DNA of 51,685 nt, taken from IMG/VR virus record IMGVR_UViG_3300017989_000150, positions 1 through 51,685 of that record; one strand, 5' to 3'. The notes under the pieces are model-generated. The model searched no databases. It was not told the origin of the DNA and saw only the letters and a list, made by a program, of their open reading frames with translations. The stretch comes from a virus. Every line of letters begins with the position of its first letter. Within the stretch, counting starts at the first letter, position 1. This document shows positions 21,205 to 29,879 of this stretch, one piece after another. The position numbers and the translations under genes were made by a program.

Positions 21205-22017
21205 CTACCCTTCTCGTCGGATCTTCTCGATGTCCTTGTGCTGCCCTCGAGCCCATCGCCTCGCCAAGATTGGTGCGGCGATGGCTGCGAGGGCCGTTGC
21301 CCCGTACGTACCGAAAGCCCTCGCCATTGCCTTCCTCGATTTAGCTAGCGCTTCAGGTGCGTACCCGAGCTCCTTCAATGCTCTATGCCCGCGTATGCTC
21401 GCCGAGGCCTCATCGACCAGAGTCGGGGCCGTCATGGCCGCAGAGGCCGCTGGGAGGCCATAGGCCGCCAAATCGCTATCTGGAGCAGCTACTCCCGCGG
21501 CTACTCCGCCACCGAGAGCCAACAGAGGAGAAGACATGAAAGCCAGCCGGCTGGCCTTGTTGGAGAACAAGCGCCCAACCCTAGACTTCATCCCCTTGGC
21601 ATGGCCGAGTTCGTGAGCGAGAATTCCAGGATCGGCCTTCTTGGGCACGAAGACGTACTCGCCGAGTTCCTTATTCCACCCCTTGGGCATGTAGTGAGGA
21701 CCAGCTGCTCCGGGTCCAACACCGACCGGGACGTCATGGGTAATCTCGAGACCCTCCAGCCCCATATTCTTGGCCATCCGCTTGACTTCGTCTGGACTAA
21801 GCTCTCGGTCCCCAAACTCCCCAAGCAGCATCCGGCCAGCAGAGAGTGCTGCAGCAAGCTGGCCTCCCATCGTTGCAGTGAGGCCAGCTCCCGCACCAAT
21901 CATGCCTGCCCGAGTCTTAGCCGCCGAGATCCTCTCTCTGTCTCTCCGAGTCAGCTCAGGAGAGCCAGTAGCAGCAACCTTCATCAGGTATGCGCTTGTG
22001 GGGTATTCGGAATACAC
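21205..22017 (-). CDS. Membrane protein with M48-like zinc metalloprotease signature
   Basis: A 270-residue protein. Residues 131-141 contain AHELGHAKG with the HExxH zinc motif (His135, Glu136, His139); about 63 residues later VDEASASIRGHRALKELGY resembles the third-ligand segment of M48/HtpX peptidases (ExxA plus a helix). Hydrophobic segments lie near residues 37-60, 157-178, 183-200 and 236-253. The N-terminus carries the LMKVA tag common to the virion proteins. GTG 22017 follows GGAGGAACAAGTAG and abuts the upstream stop. It could be a virion membrane protease acting at entry; the catalysis is inferred from motif only. Confidence 0.68.
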   Translation of the reverse strand: MYSEYPTSAYLMKVAATGSPELTRRDRERISAAKTRAGMIGAGAGLTATMGGQLAAALSAGRMLLGEFGDRELSPDEVKRMAKNMGLEGLEITHDVPVGVGPGAAGPHYMPKGWNKELGEYVFVPKKADPGILAHELGHAKGMKSRVGRLFSNKASRLAFMSSPLLALGGGVAAGVAAPDSDLAAYGLPAASAAMTAPTLVDEASASIRGHRALKELGYAPEALAKSRKAMARAFGTYGATALAAIAAPILARRWARGQHKDIEKIRREG

Positions 22018-22332
22018 CTACTTGTTCCTCCATGCCGAAGATCCAAATCCGGCACCTGCGCCGCCGCCGAGGGCAGACCCGAGCAGCATTGCGGCCAGAC
22101 GGGTCTCCGGACGGGCTTTGCGAGTCAACATACCTGCGCCGAGGGCACCTGCAGTTCCGCCGCCGAGGCCGCCGAGGAATGCTCCGGTCCCGCCGCCCTT
22201 CTTCGCCGTGGCAGCACCGACCCCGCCACCAAGGAGGCCGCCTCCGAGGGCACCTGAGCCGAGGGCTGCGCCCCAGTCGAACTCTGCGATCTTCTCGAAG
22301 GAACTGAAAAATGCTTGGTCTGACGTGTTCAT
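22018..22332 (-). CDS. Glycine-rich membrane protein with N-terminal FEKIA tag
   Basis: A 104-residue protein: SDQAFFSSFEKIAEF at the N-terminus (tag at 12-16), then two glycine/alanine-rich hydrophobic blocks (residues 20-63 and 80-98) like membrane helices with glycine zippers. Its N-terminus resembles that of the 23375-24160 protein (PDQAFAGVFAKVAF), suggesting a shared targeting element. The site before ATG 22332 is weak (GGGAATAATCA). It is cotranscribed with the metalloprotease gene. Confidence 0.68.
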   Translation of the reverse strand: MNTSDQAFFSSFEKIAEFDWGAALGSGALGGGLLGGGVGAATAKKGGGTGAFLGGLGGGTAGALGAGMLTRKARPETRLAAMLLGSALGGGAGAGFGSSAWRNK

Positions 22333-22639
22333 TGATTATTCCCGTTGGAGGTGAGTTCCGTTCCCTAGTCCCCATTGGAGACACCACACCAACCAAGATA
22401 CACTGCGGCTTCCGTATAAGTAAAGTAGAGAGACCGAGGGAAGGATACGCCCTATCGCCACATACGGGCCCTTGAGTCGAAGTCTCAGGAAGAGGCAAAA
22501 CCCGGGATCAGGTGAGGTTCATACCTCTAGACTTGGCTTGTCGGTGACGACGTAAAGACTGGTGTGGCAGTCGGGGCCAAGTCCCTGGGGGAGACATCCC
22601 CTGGTGCTCAGTTAGCCAACAACTCACGCAGGAGGAGAG
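22333..22639 (+). other. Intergenic region with promoter and untranslated leader
   Basis: This 307-base stretch separates a minus-strand gene from a plus-strand gene. The left part (22333-22413) shows nothing recognisable. A GTATAAG follows at 22414, then 219 bases of apparently untranslated leader with short hairpins (for example GAGGT-TCAT-ACCTC at 22514-22527 and GGGG...CCCC near 22587) before the site AGGAGGAG at 22629. Confidence 0.45.
22414..22420 (+). promoter_or_regulatory. GTATAAG promoter-like motif
   Basis: Plus-strand GTATAAG; the next start codon on this strand is 219 bases downstream (22640), a leader as long as that at 5766-5983. Confidence 0.58.
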
Positions 22640-22960
22640 ATGAGCTTTTTGTCCACTGGCGTCGAAGGACTCGTTGAAGCCGTTGTCGGGGAGATCAGCA
22701 CGGGGACCGTACCAGAAGACGAGCGTCCCTCTGGAATCGATGTGCTCTTGGGGCTGATGGAGAAGAACCAGTGCACGAGGTTCTGGGCCACCCAGAACTA
22801 CAAGGTTAGGAACTGGGACGGCACCACTGATTGGTGCCGGATCTGCCTCCCCCTCCGTGGGCCTATCAAGCCCGGAGTGGCCTATGTGAGGTTCACTGAC
22901 GGAGAGATGCAGCAGATGGATGCGAAGCACTTCTGCCACTCGGTGGAGGTATTCGTCTAA
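22640..22960 (+). CDS. Hypothetical protein with WCRIC knuckle
   Basis: A 106-residue protein of unknown function with a Cys near residue 45, CRIC at about 66-69 and Cys-His positions at the end, which could hold zinc. ATG 22640 follows AGGAGGAGAG. It is the first gene after a long leader and is isolated among minus-strand membrane-protein genes. Confidence 0.7.
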   Translation: MSFLSTGVEGLVEAVVGEISTGTVPEDERPSGIDVLLGLMEKNQCTRFWATQNYKVRNWDGTTDWCRICLPLRGPIKPGVAYVRFTDGEMQQMDAKHFCHSVEVFV

Positions 22961-22986
22961 TAGCCGTCTGCGGTGAATGCGCAGGA

Positions 22987-23018
22987 AGAAAGAACAGGAC
23001 CTGGGGGACCTTGTTCTT
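22987..23018 (+). terminator. Hairpin after the 22640-22960 gene, possible terminator
   Basis: AAGAACAGG and CCTTGTTCTT pair with one bulged base around a GGGGG-containing loop. It lies 27 bases after the stop. No T-tract is adjacent beyond the TTCTT of the stem itself, so termination is uncertain. Confidence 0.4.
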
Positions 23019-23045
23019 AGCCCCTACTGCGGGTAGACTCTGCGC

Positions 23046-23369
23046 ATGGAAGAGTGGTTCTCACATCACCCCTGGATCAACTCGGCGACTACTGCAGACG
23101 CTTCCTCGTGCGTCTACCACCTCTCGCCGACGAGGTGGGTACTCCTACCCAAAGGAGACCCGCCCCAAGACCTCATCGACTTCCTCACAAAAGAGCCTCA
23201 CGTACCCGGAAAGAGCGCCGTCGTCGTCACCATAGAGAAGGGCTTGCACCCGAAGTGGACAGACCACATTGCCATCATCGGAAAGAAGGCTGGTCTTTGG
23301 GACGTGTGGCCGGTGTGGAACGACCCGAGTTGGAAGTACGATACGGGACAGTTTCCGCTCTTGAACTAG
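23046..23369 (+). CDS. Small hypothetical protein
   Basis: A 107-residue protein with tryptophan-rich C-terminal half and a histidine-rich beginning. No family recognised. The site before ATG 23046 is weak (GGGTAGACTCTGCGC). It ends five bases before the minus-strand gene at 23375, so these genes are convergent. Confidence 0.6.
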   Translation: MEEWFSHHPWINSATTADASSCVYHLSPTRWVLLPKGDPPQDLIDFLTKEPHVPGKSAVVVTIEKGLHPKWTDHIAIIGKKAGLWDVWPVWNDPSWKYDTGQFPLLN

Positions 23370-23374
23370 CCTGC

Positions 23375-24160
23375 CTACAGGATTGCCGCACCTGCGCCAA
23401 GACCTGCAGCTCCGGCCGTCATAGCCAAAGCTTCAGGGTTTTGCTTGAGAGCTCCCCAACCGGCTTTGAGGCCGCCCATCCGGGTGCCTGTGACCTTCGA
23501 GCCTTTCATGCCAGACCGAGCAGCTGTTCTGAACCCTTTGCCGGCCCGAGAGAGGAACCCTCCGGGCTTGGCCTTACCTAACAGCTTTCCCAGGCCCATC
23601 ACCCCCTTTCCGAGAAGCGCCTGCTTCTCAAATTGCTGGCGTAGGATCACCTGAGCTGCGTGATCGGCAGCTCCTTTCGACAGGTAGGGGTACTTCGACT
23701 CATCGAAAGGTTCTAGCTCCTCGATGGAGCGTACAGCTTTCTCAGACAGGGGTCTGCTGACGATGGAGTGACCTGCATAACCAAGACCACCGGCGCTGAG
23801 AAGCCCACCAATGATAGCCCCGATGATCTTCCCTCGCCGGGACTTCCCAGCGAGAGACCCGAGACCGGCTCCCGTAGCACCTCCGAGGAGAGTAGAAAGC
23901 CCTGTCGTACGGGCTACTCGAGAGTTGATGTCTCCCTGAGCGTGGCCTACCTCCCGGGGGTCAGTCAGCTCACGCATTGCCAAAGGCATCCCTTCGAGGT
24001 CCCGAATGTCTGCCTCTGGGGCTATCCTCTGGATCTCTTCTGGGCGGTCGGCGATCATCTGCTCGTAGTAGCGGCCTTCGGGACCCTCGTAGGGCTCCCG
24101 AATGAGGAACGCCACCTTCGCAAAAACTCCTGCGAATGCTTGGTCTGGCAAGTTGGGCAT
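23375..24160 (-). CDS. Glycine-rich virion-type membrane protein with repeated tag
   Basis: A 261-residue protein. N-terminal PDQAFAGVFAKVAF carries the tag FAKVA (13-17), and a second, FEKQA, lies at about residue 184. Two long glycine/alanine-rich hydrophobic segments (about 94-140) and a hydrophobic C-terminus suggest membrane insertion. A lysine-rich region between them is unusual for a membrane protein. I place the start at ATG 24160 (AGGTAG upstream). It follows the tail genes and is possibly the last gene of the virion operon. Confidence 0.66.
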   Translation of the reverse strand: MPNLPDQAFAGVFAKVAFLIREPYEGPEGRYYEQMIADRPEEIQRIAPEADIRDLEGMPLAMRELTDPREVGHAQGDINSRVARTTGLSTLLGGATGAGLGSLAGKSRRGKIIGAIIGGLLSAGGLGYAGHSIVSRPLSEKAVRSIEELEPFDESKYPYLSKGAADHAAQVILRQQFEKQALLGKGVMGLGKLLGKAKPGGFLSRAGKGFRTAARSGMKGSKVTGTRMGGLKAGWGALKQNPEALAMTAGAAGLGAGAAIL

Positions 24161-24218
24161 AGCTACTACCTGGCGTGGTGAGAGGTCACCAGAGGACTTA
24201 CGGGTAAAGAGCCAATCT

Positions 24219-25091
24219 CTAGGCGACGAGCTCGGCCCACGCTGTGGTAGCGATCCCATTGGCGACGAGCATGAGAGCCATCATCCCGCCGGCCACGTAG
24301 GGACCTGCCGTCCCGTCGATGTCGACCAGGGTCACGGCTGTGTCGGTCCAGGTGACTACCGGCCACCAGGTCCACGTGCCCTCGAAGTCGCTGATCCAGA
24401 CTCCGTAGAGCCCGCCTTCGGCGCCCTCGAGCTGCACTGCTTCGCCGTCGGTCATCGCTGCGACCAGCCCAGCTCCGCCGGATACGACGGAGACGTAGTT
24501 GGTCATGTCGGCGTCGACCAGGGCAGCAACGTCGTCGGCTGTGGTGGTGATGACACCGCCAGCGTCCGTGGCCAGGTCGATCACGATGGCCCGATACTGT
24601 AGGCCGCCGAGCTCGATGAGGGCCGTCCGAGCGCCCAGTGACTGATTGACGTCCTCTGGATCCCGGTGGAAGACCAGGATACGATTCCCATTGGGGAAGT
24701 CGTTGTTCCCGTTGCCGGGAGCACGAGCGGTGTAGGTCAACGCCGAAGTGCCTGCGCCGATGGTCACTTCCCCCTTCACGGGAGAGGTGTAGCCGGCCTC
24801 GGCCTTGAAGTTGCCGCTGAGGATGACGGTGTTGTCCGCCGCGGCCACACTGATTTGCGCATCGTCGATCAGGGCGATGCCCAGGGGCGTGGCGAAGTCG
24901 TCGTCGTCGACCAGGTTGGAAGACAGCCGCTGGAAAGCCTTGTCGGCATCGCCGCGAATGTCGGTGACGATCTTCTCGATCACCCGGCCAGCTCGGTTGT
25001 ACGCCTGGCCCTCTACTTGCTCGAAGACGGCCGCTTTCGGCTCCAGCTCGATGACCGGCTCGAACCCTGCAAAATGGTCTGCAACTGCCAT
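24219..25091 (-). CDS. Tail structural protein sharing a repeat domain with the sheath
   Basis: A 290-residue protein next to the tail tube gene. Residues about 105-225 follow the same pattern as the inserted repeats of the sheath protein: a T/S-rich strand ending in TARAPG..GN, a strand run after an insert, an I-x-L-A-T-D-A-G-G-x-I-T-T-T-A-D-D-V-A-A-L segment, a V-S-V-V-S-G-G-A-G turn, and L-E-G at the end. It may be a tube-associated, tail-tip or sheath-partner protein; which one cannot be told. ATG 25091 follows GGAGAGTACCGACA. Confidence 0.7.
   Translation of the reverse strand: MAVADHFAGFEPVIELEPKAAVFEQVEGQAYNRAGRVIEKIVTDIRGDADKAFQRLSSNLVDDDDFATPLGIALIDDAQISVAAADNTVILSGNFKAEAGYTSPVKGEVTIGAGTSALTYTARAPGNGNNDFPNGNRILVFHRDPEDVNQSLGARTALIELGGLQYRAIVIDLATDAGGVITTTADDVAALVDADMTNYVSVVSGGAGLVAAMTDGEAVQLEGAEGGLYGVWISDFEGTWTWWPVVTWTDTAVTLVDIDGTAGPYVAGGMMALMLVANGIATTAWAELVA
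24414..24779 (-). repeat. Sheath-type repeat domain copy
   Basis: Encodes residues 105-225 of the preceding gene; pattern-matched by eye with the two sheath copies (27373-27936). Protein-level similarity only. Confidence 0.5.
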
Positions 25092-25119
25092 TGTCGGTAC
25101 TCTCCTTCGTCAGTACGGC

Positions 25120-25902
25120 CTAGTAGTTACGGCCGGTGCTCACTTCGGTGTAGACCCCCGCCGGCCGCATGATCTTGTGGCTGCTGTCGATGTCCGCGAC
25201 CGCGATGGAGTTGGACATGTAGACGGGGATGAGACGCTCGAACTGAAGCGTCACATTCTCCTGGATGACCGTGCCGCCTGCATCGAGGCCGAGGTTGTGA
25301 CTCGGTACGACGCAGTTCTCGGCGTAGGTCGCGTACACGGACTCGTTGTTCGAGTCCTTGAAGTAGATCAACAGGCCGACCGTCTGGCTGAACAGGTCGG
25401 AGGCCAGGTTCAGGAAGATGTTCCTGTAGCCTGGGCTGATCTGGATCGAGTGCGGGTTCCGGTTGGCATTGGCCTCTTGGACCGTCGTGCCGTTCCCCAA
25501 GAGGTCGGGGAAGTCATACCGGCTATCCGCCGCCGTGGACCGATAGTAGGCGTACAGGACACGCAGCAAGCTGGGTCCGTGGTACACCATCCGCCCGAGG
25601 TTCATCTGGCCGACAGTCCGGCCCGAGATCCAGTAGGATCTCTCCGAACCGATCTCCCAGACACGGGCGTGCTGTCGGGTTTGCTGGATACCGAACCGCT
25701 GTGTGACGCCGATGGGGAAGACGATGTTGTCCTGCGCCTCACCGATGATGTCCTCATCGTTGTTGGTATTGGCGTCACTCAGGAACGCCAAGTTGGGAGG
25801 CCCCGCAGCGATCAGCGTGAACTGCGCAGCCAGGTACTGACCCTCGGTCAGACCAGACTGCACATTCCGGTTGAAGAAGTCCCACTCGTGAAGCTTGGCC
25901 AT
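25120..25902 (-). CDS. Probable tail tube protein
   Basis: A 260-residue protein directly downstream of the sheath gene, the usual place of the major tail tube gene. Its C-terminal half has the beta-rich alternating pattern (VSTVATY..VPSHNLGLDAGGTVIQENVTLQFERLIPV) typical of the tube fold, with a conserved-looking NVTLQFERL strand. Sequence identity to a named family is not evident. ATG 25902 follows GGAGCTCCAG. The role is inferred from position and pattern. Confidence 0.72.
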   Translation of the reverse strand: MAKLHEWDFFNRNVQSGLTEGQYLAAQFTLIAAGPPNLAFLSDANTNNDEDIIGEAQDNIVFPIGVTQRFGIQQTRQHARVWEIGSERSYWISGRTVGQMNLGRMVYHGPSLLRVLYAYYRSTAADSRYDFPDLLGNGTTVQEANANRNPHSIQISPGYRNIFLNLASDLFSQTVGLLIYFKDSNNESVYATYAENCVVPSHNLGLDAGGTVIQENVTLQFERLIPVYMSNSIAVADIDSSHKIMRPAGVYTEVSTGRNY

Positions 25903-25914
25903 CTGGAGCTCCTC

Positions 25915-28617
25915 TTACGAACTGGCGATTGTCAGGTAGAAGCGGATGCCGTTGTTGGGCTGCAACGGCGAAGCCTCCCCCTCGACGATGATAGTGTCGA
26001 TCGGCGCGGTCGTACCGTCGCCCTGTGCGATGGTGTCGACAGATGCCCTTGCCAGCTCTTGGCTGTCGACCATGTGTCTGCCGACGTTGTCGATCTTCAT
26101 GGCGATGTCGTCGAGCAGGGACAGCGTGATCGTCGACCCCAAGGTCCGCTTGACTGCCGACCGCACCAGGCGGGCGTACTTGTCGACCTGCCAGGCGCTC
26201 GTCGGGTTGTAGGTGAGCGGGGAGGTGACGTCGGTCGTGAGAGCATGTCTCGTCTGGACCGACCCGCCGGGCACGACCACGTGGCGTACCCATGTCCCGC
26301 CGCCCTGGATGACGTCGAGCTGCTCGTTGGAGAAGAAGTCGCTGCTGTACCGGATCGCTTCGATGCCGGTGAGTGTTTGGCGGACCTTCGACCGGGAGAC
26401 CGGCTGGGCCGAGCACTGCCCGACCTGTGCAGCATCCCCGTAGAAGCCCTCGACGTTCTTCTGAACGCCGTCGACGGTGAGCGTCACATTGTCCGGGAAG
26501 GTACTGGACACTTTCCGGTTCGAGATCTCGCCGTTGATCTGATTGATGGTCTCAGCCATCGAGTCTTTGAGCCACGTACCGCCCACATAGAGGGCCGTTC
26601 CTGCCCGGTAGATGGCCCAATCTGCGTTGACGGCCGCCGGCGGAGTTCCCTCTGTCGTAGTGAGCGTGTATGGCGTCCCTTCCACAGCGGCTGCAACGGT
26701 GTACCCGAGCAGGCCGTTTTGGAGCTCTGTCTCTCCTGCAGAGCCGTCCCCGATGACGAGAACGTCGTTGGCTTGGATACCCAGGAGGTAGAAGTTCTCG
26801 CTCCCGGTGTAGGTCGAACCGCCTCCGCCTGCTCCGTTGAGGTCGTCGTCCTTGTTCGCAAGGAGCTCGTCCGGAGTCTCGGATGGGATCTCCTTGTTGA
26901 TGAGGAGGAAGCACTCCATTACGGCAGCTTCGGTCACGCCATCACCGTTCATGTAGTCGATGAACGTGATCCACTGGGAGTGGACAGAATCTCTCTGCGA
27001 GCCGATGGCATAGAAGTAGGGCGTCTCCCCCTTCATGAAGTCTATGGCTCGCGTCCAGGCTGTGTCCGTCCCGTCCGGTTGGAGGTCGGAGACCTCGTCG
27101 ACTCCGAGTCCGTAGACTGTCCCACCAGGGTTGTTCTGGAGGGCCAGGTACATCATCAGGCCGAGGGGATTGTCGTCGGTGAGCTCACCGACGAGAGTCT
27201 CGAGGGTGTCGACATCAGAAGCCGAGATCATCTGCGGCTCGTTGCCAGTAGTGGCCGTCGAGGCCTCGCTGGTCCACCGCTTGCTCAGGGCCCGATACTC
27301 GACGTAGAGCTCAGCCGTAATGCCGACCGTGCCAATCAAGTTGGCGTCGACGGTAACGCTGTTGGCGTCGTACCCTCCGGAAAGGTTGGTGTAGGTCGAA
27401 AGCAGAGATGCCGTCGGAACACCTGCCCCGCCGTAGGCAGTCGCTGTGACGAAAGCCGCCACAGTCGCGTCGCCAGCGATGATGGCTGCGATCTCGGTGT
27501 CTGTCGACGCCTCACTGCCTCCGCTGTTCTCGAGGATGACGGTGAGGTCATTCCCGTTGAGCTGAAGAGCGAGGGGGTCGCCGGGGTTCGTGGCCTTGAC
27601 GTAGCGGATGCGCTTGGCATTGCCCGCCGCGCCAGCTGTCGGAGCCGTGTAGACGATGTGGCTACCTCCGGCCAAGGACTGGGCTCCGGCAGTACCGGAA
27701 TCGACAGTGCCAGCTTGGGTAACTGCTGCCGATACCAAGTACAGGGCTTCGGAGCTCCCGTCGACCAGGGCCTTGACGCCTGCTGCCGTCGTGACGCCGG
27801 CGTCAATGGTGATGACGATGTCACGCCCACTGATTGCGATCGTCTCGGACCCGGTATCCTGGACGTCCACCGTGATGGAGTTTCCGTCGTTGCCCGGGAA
27901 GTTGGTAGGGTTGGCCGTGAATGTGACATCGCCAGTGGCAGTGTCCAAGAGGTAACTGGCCGTCGCCGAGTTGACTCGGTGAGCTGCCGCGATTGCTGCT
28001 GAGTTGACGACGTACTTGGTCGGGTTGAGGATGACCTCGTAGTCGAGCTCCGAGTTGCTCGGATTCACCCCGCCGGCCGTCGGACGAATCTCAAGGACTG
28101 TCGTCGACACGGTAGCGATGGTGAAGTCGTGCTCGAGCCCGTCGGTGCCTTCCATCCGGACGACATAGTCGGCCCCGTCGATGTCTCCATCGGCAACGAT
28201 CCCACTGCCGCCAGCCCCAGTGAATACCTGGATGGCGTCGGTGAGGTCGAAGTTGGCTCCGTTGGGGGCGACGCTGTCCGCCGTGCTGGCGATGACAGTC
28301 GTCTCGCTGTCCGGGCCATCGAACTGCTGAGAGCTCGACCCGATCTTCATGTAGACTTCGAGGCTATCCGCGTCGAACGTCGACCCATCCTCAAGATTCG
28401 GTAGGGCGTAGGTCCAAGTGTTGTCGTCGTCCTCGTAGGTGCCCATCAGAGCGTCGGAGTTGAAGTTCCCACTCGAGTCTTGCGCCCGCATCCAGAAGTA
28501 GTTGGCTGCGATGCAAACCGGAGCAAGGCCGACACGAGGAGTAGCAGCTGCGGTTGGCGCTACCTGCTGGAAGATATCAACGCTTGGCTCTCTGATTGAA
28601 GGATTTACTTGTGCCAT
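25915..28617 (-). CDS. Tail sheath protein (expanded)
   Basis: At 900 residues this is long for a sheath (families usually 350-700). The C-terminal third (about 680-900) matches the contractile sheath pattern: AIRYSSDFFSNEQLDVIQGGGTWVRHVVVPGG, then TSAWQVDKYARLVRSAVKRTL and SLLDDIAMKIDNVGRHMVDSQELARASVDTI. Residues 228-415 hold two tandem ~90-residue beta repeats that lie on the outside in other expanded sheaths. The sheath contracts around the tube to drive it into the host envelope. Start ATG 28617 has GAGTAGCAC upstream. Confidence 0.88.
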   Translation of the reverse strand: MAQVNPSIREPSVDIFQQVAPTAAATPRVGLAPVCIAANYFWMRAQDSSGNFNSDALMGTYEDDDNTWTYALPNLEDGSTFDADSLEVYMKIGSSSQQFDGPDSETTVIASTADSVAPNGANFDLTDAIQVFTGAGGSGIVADGDIDGADYVVRMEGTDGLEHDFTIATVSTTVLEIRPTAGGVNPSNSELDYEVILNPTKYVVNSAAIAAAHRVNSATASYLLDTATGDVTFTANPTNFPGNDGNSITVDVQDTGSETIAISGRDIVITIDAGVTTAAGVKALVDGSSEALYLVSAAVTQAGTVDSGTAGAQSLAGGSHIVYTAPTAGAAGNAKRIRYVKATNPGDPLALQLNGNDLTVILENSGGSEASTDTEIAAIIAGDATVAAFVTATAYGGAGVPTASLLSTYTNLSGGYDANSVTVDANLIGTVGITAELYVEYRALSKRWTSEASTATTGNEPQMISASDVDTLETLVGELTDDNPLGLMMYLALQNNPGGTVYGLGVDEVSDLQPDGTDTAWTRAIDFMKGETPYFYAIGSQRDSVHSQWITFIDYMNGDGVTEAAVMECFLLINKEIPSETPDELLANKDDDLNGAGGGGSTYTGSENFYLLGIQANDVLVIGDGSAGETELQNGLLGYTVAAAVEGTPYTLTTTEGTPPAAVNADWAIYRAGTALYVGGTWLKDSMAETINQINGEISNRKVSSTFPDNVTLTVDGVQKNVEGFYGDAAQVGQCSAQPVSRSKVRQTLTGIEAIRYSSDFFSNEQLDVIQGGGTWVRHVVVPGGSVQTRHALTTDVTSPLTYNPTSAWQVDKYARLVRSAVKRTLGSTITLSLLDDIAMKIDNVGRHMVDSQELARASVDTIAQGDGTTAPIDTIIVEGEASPLQPNNGIRFYLTIASS
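27373..27936 (-). repeat. Two tandem repeat domains inside the sheath
   Basis: Encodes sheath residues 228-415. Copy 1 has FTANPTNFPGNDGNSITV and ends AQSLAGG; copy 2 has YTAPTAGAAGNAKRIRYV and ends YTNLSGG. Both have a T/A-rich strand, a G-N turn and a late L-x-G-G. The similarity is at the protein level. Confidence 0.62.
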
Positions 28618-28620
28618 GTG

Positions 28621-29403
28621 CTACTCTTCCGTTTCTTCGAGCAGTTGAGTAAACGAGTCTGGGTTGACTATACCACCATCTGGGCTGTTCCCGTCAAGCG
28701 CAGAGACCCCATATGCAATGATGGTCATTCGGAAATCCTTCGCCTGCGCAGTCGGGCGAATGATGGATGTCCGGCCTGTCCAACCCCACGAGTAGTTGAA
28801 AGACGCCGACGCCTGTTTGTAGTCGAACTCCGAGGGACCGCTCACTAAGTCCCCCGCAGGTTGAATCGGCGACCAGGAGATCGCTGGGTGGATAGAGTGG
28901 AATCTTCCGAAGGTCAAGAACTTGACCAGCAGACGGAAGCTGATCCCAACCCACTCAGCCAGCCGACGGGCCTCATGCCCGCGGCGAGAGATTACAGTTG
29001 CCGTCAGCACGCCATTGATGAGGTCGTGCTGCGTGTAGGTGTAAGTCGGTACGTTGAAGTGCTTGAACTGGTCCAGGTGATGGCCAGCGAAGCCTCTTGG
29101 ACCGATCCTGATGAGGACTACTGGTCTCTTGTCAACGACCTCTTTGTTGACGGGGTACTCGGTGACGATAGAGATACCAGTGGCATCTTCGTCTTCCCGC
29201 CCGTGGAGATCGCCTTCCCACCTGTAGGGGTGCTCAAGAGAGAGGTGGTAAAAAAGTGCTCGGAGGAAGAACACAACGGTATTGATGATCCCCTCACTGG
29301 GGAGATCTTCTTCAGGGAGGCCAGCCATGTAGTCGGCAAGTGTTTGCCGCAACGTGTCGCTGGTAAAGTCCCCGTACAGCTGCTTCTGTTCCTCCGTGCT
29401 CAT
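28621..29403 (-). CDS. Probable tail terminator or sheath-associated protein
   Basis: A 260-residue protein lying just before the sheath gene, where neck and tail-completion proteins (T4 gp15-like) usually sit. Its N-terminus is helical and includes a conserved-looking VVFFLRALFYHLSL; the middle is beta-rich and histidine-rich (YTYTQHDLING). No motif proves a class, so the call rests on position. The start ATG 29403 is coupled to the upstream stop (TAG 29404-29406). Confidence 0.6.
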   Translation of the reverse strand: MSTEEQKQLYGDFTSDTLRQTLADYMAGLPEEDLPSEGIINTVVFFLRALFYHLSLEHPYRWEGDLHGREDEDATGISIVTEYPVNKEVVDKRPVVLIRIGPRGFAGHHLDQFKHFNVPTYTYTQHDLINGVLTATVISRRGHEARRLAEWVGISFRLLVKFLTFGRFHSIHPAISWSPIQPAGDLVSGPSEFDYKQASASFNYSWGWTGRTSIIRPTAQAKDFRMTIIAYGVSALDGNSPDGGIVNPDSFTQLLEETEE

Positions 29404-29877
29404 CTAGTATCCGTACCCCGATGAGTACCCTCCTCCACCTCCGAGCCAGCCCTTGCTCTGGGCATATTCGGCAGCGGCCGGAGCACCCACCAATGTGGTC
29501 GGCACCAAGACCCCCATGCCTACGAGGGACTTGAGCTGTTGCCCCTTGGCTTTGGAGATCTGATCACCCATGTCCTGCTGGGACTTCAACAACACTCGCT
29601 GGGCCTGCCGAACCTTCTTCTCGGCCCCTGAAGCTCGGGCCCCGTGCCACATCCGGCCGAGAATTCCAGAGTCTTCGAGAGACTTCCGGTGTTTGGCAGC
29701 GCGCTGTGACTGTTGCCCTATGTACTGAGAGGCCGACTCTTCCATGCCTTTGAGCTGCCCGCGGAGCGCCCTTGTCCTCCCGCCCAGGAGATTTTTGAAG
29801 AGGGCCTCTTTGACCATCTCACCGCCGGACGCCAGCTCGGCCGCCAAGGCCAGGACTTGCATGTCGTACGCGTCCAT
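29404..29877 (-). CDS. Small virion-type protein with MVKEA tag
   Basis: A 157-residue protein with tag MVKEA at residues 21-25, a coiled-coil middle (40-110) and a hydrophobic glycine/alanine segment near residue 118 followed by a GGGGY-rich tail. The tag and hydrophobic end are shared with other virion-region proteins, so it is probably an internal head protein or neck component. ATG 29877 follows GGAGGTGTGATA and overlaps the upstream stop. Confidence 0.6.
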   Translation of the reverse strand: MDAYDMQVLALAAELASGGEMVKEALFKNLLGGRTRALRGQLKGMEESASQYIGQQSQRAAKHRKSLEDSGILGRMWHGARASGAEKKVRQAQRVLLKSQQDMGDQISKAKGQQLKSLVGMGVLVPTTLVGAPAAAEYAQSKGWLGGGGGYSSGYGY

Positions 29878-29879
29878 TA

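Noticed and set aside
24805-28002. A 1065-codon open frame on the plus strand across the tail sheath gene
   Set aside because: It lies antisense to the sheath, tube-flanking and structural genes, has no ribosome site or recognisable domain, and its composition follows the codon bias of the minus-strand genes.
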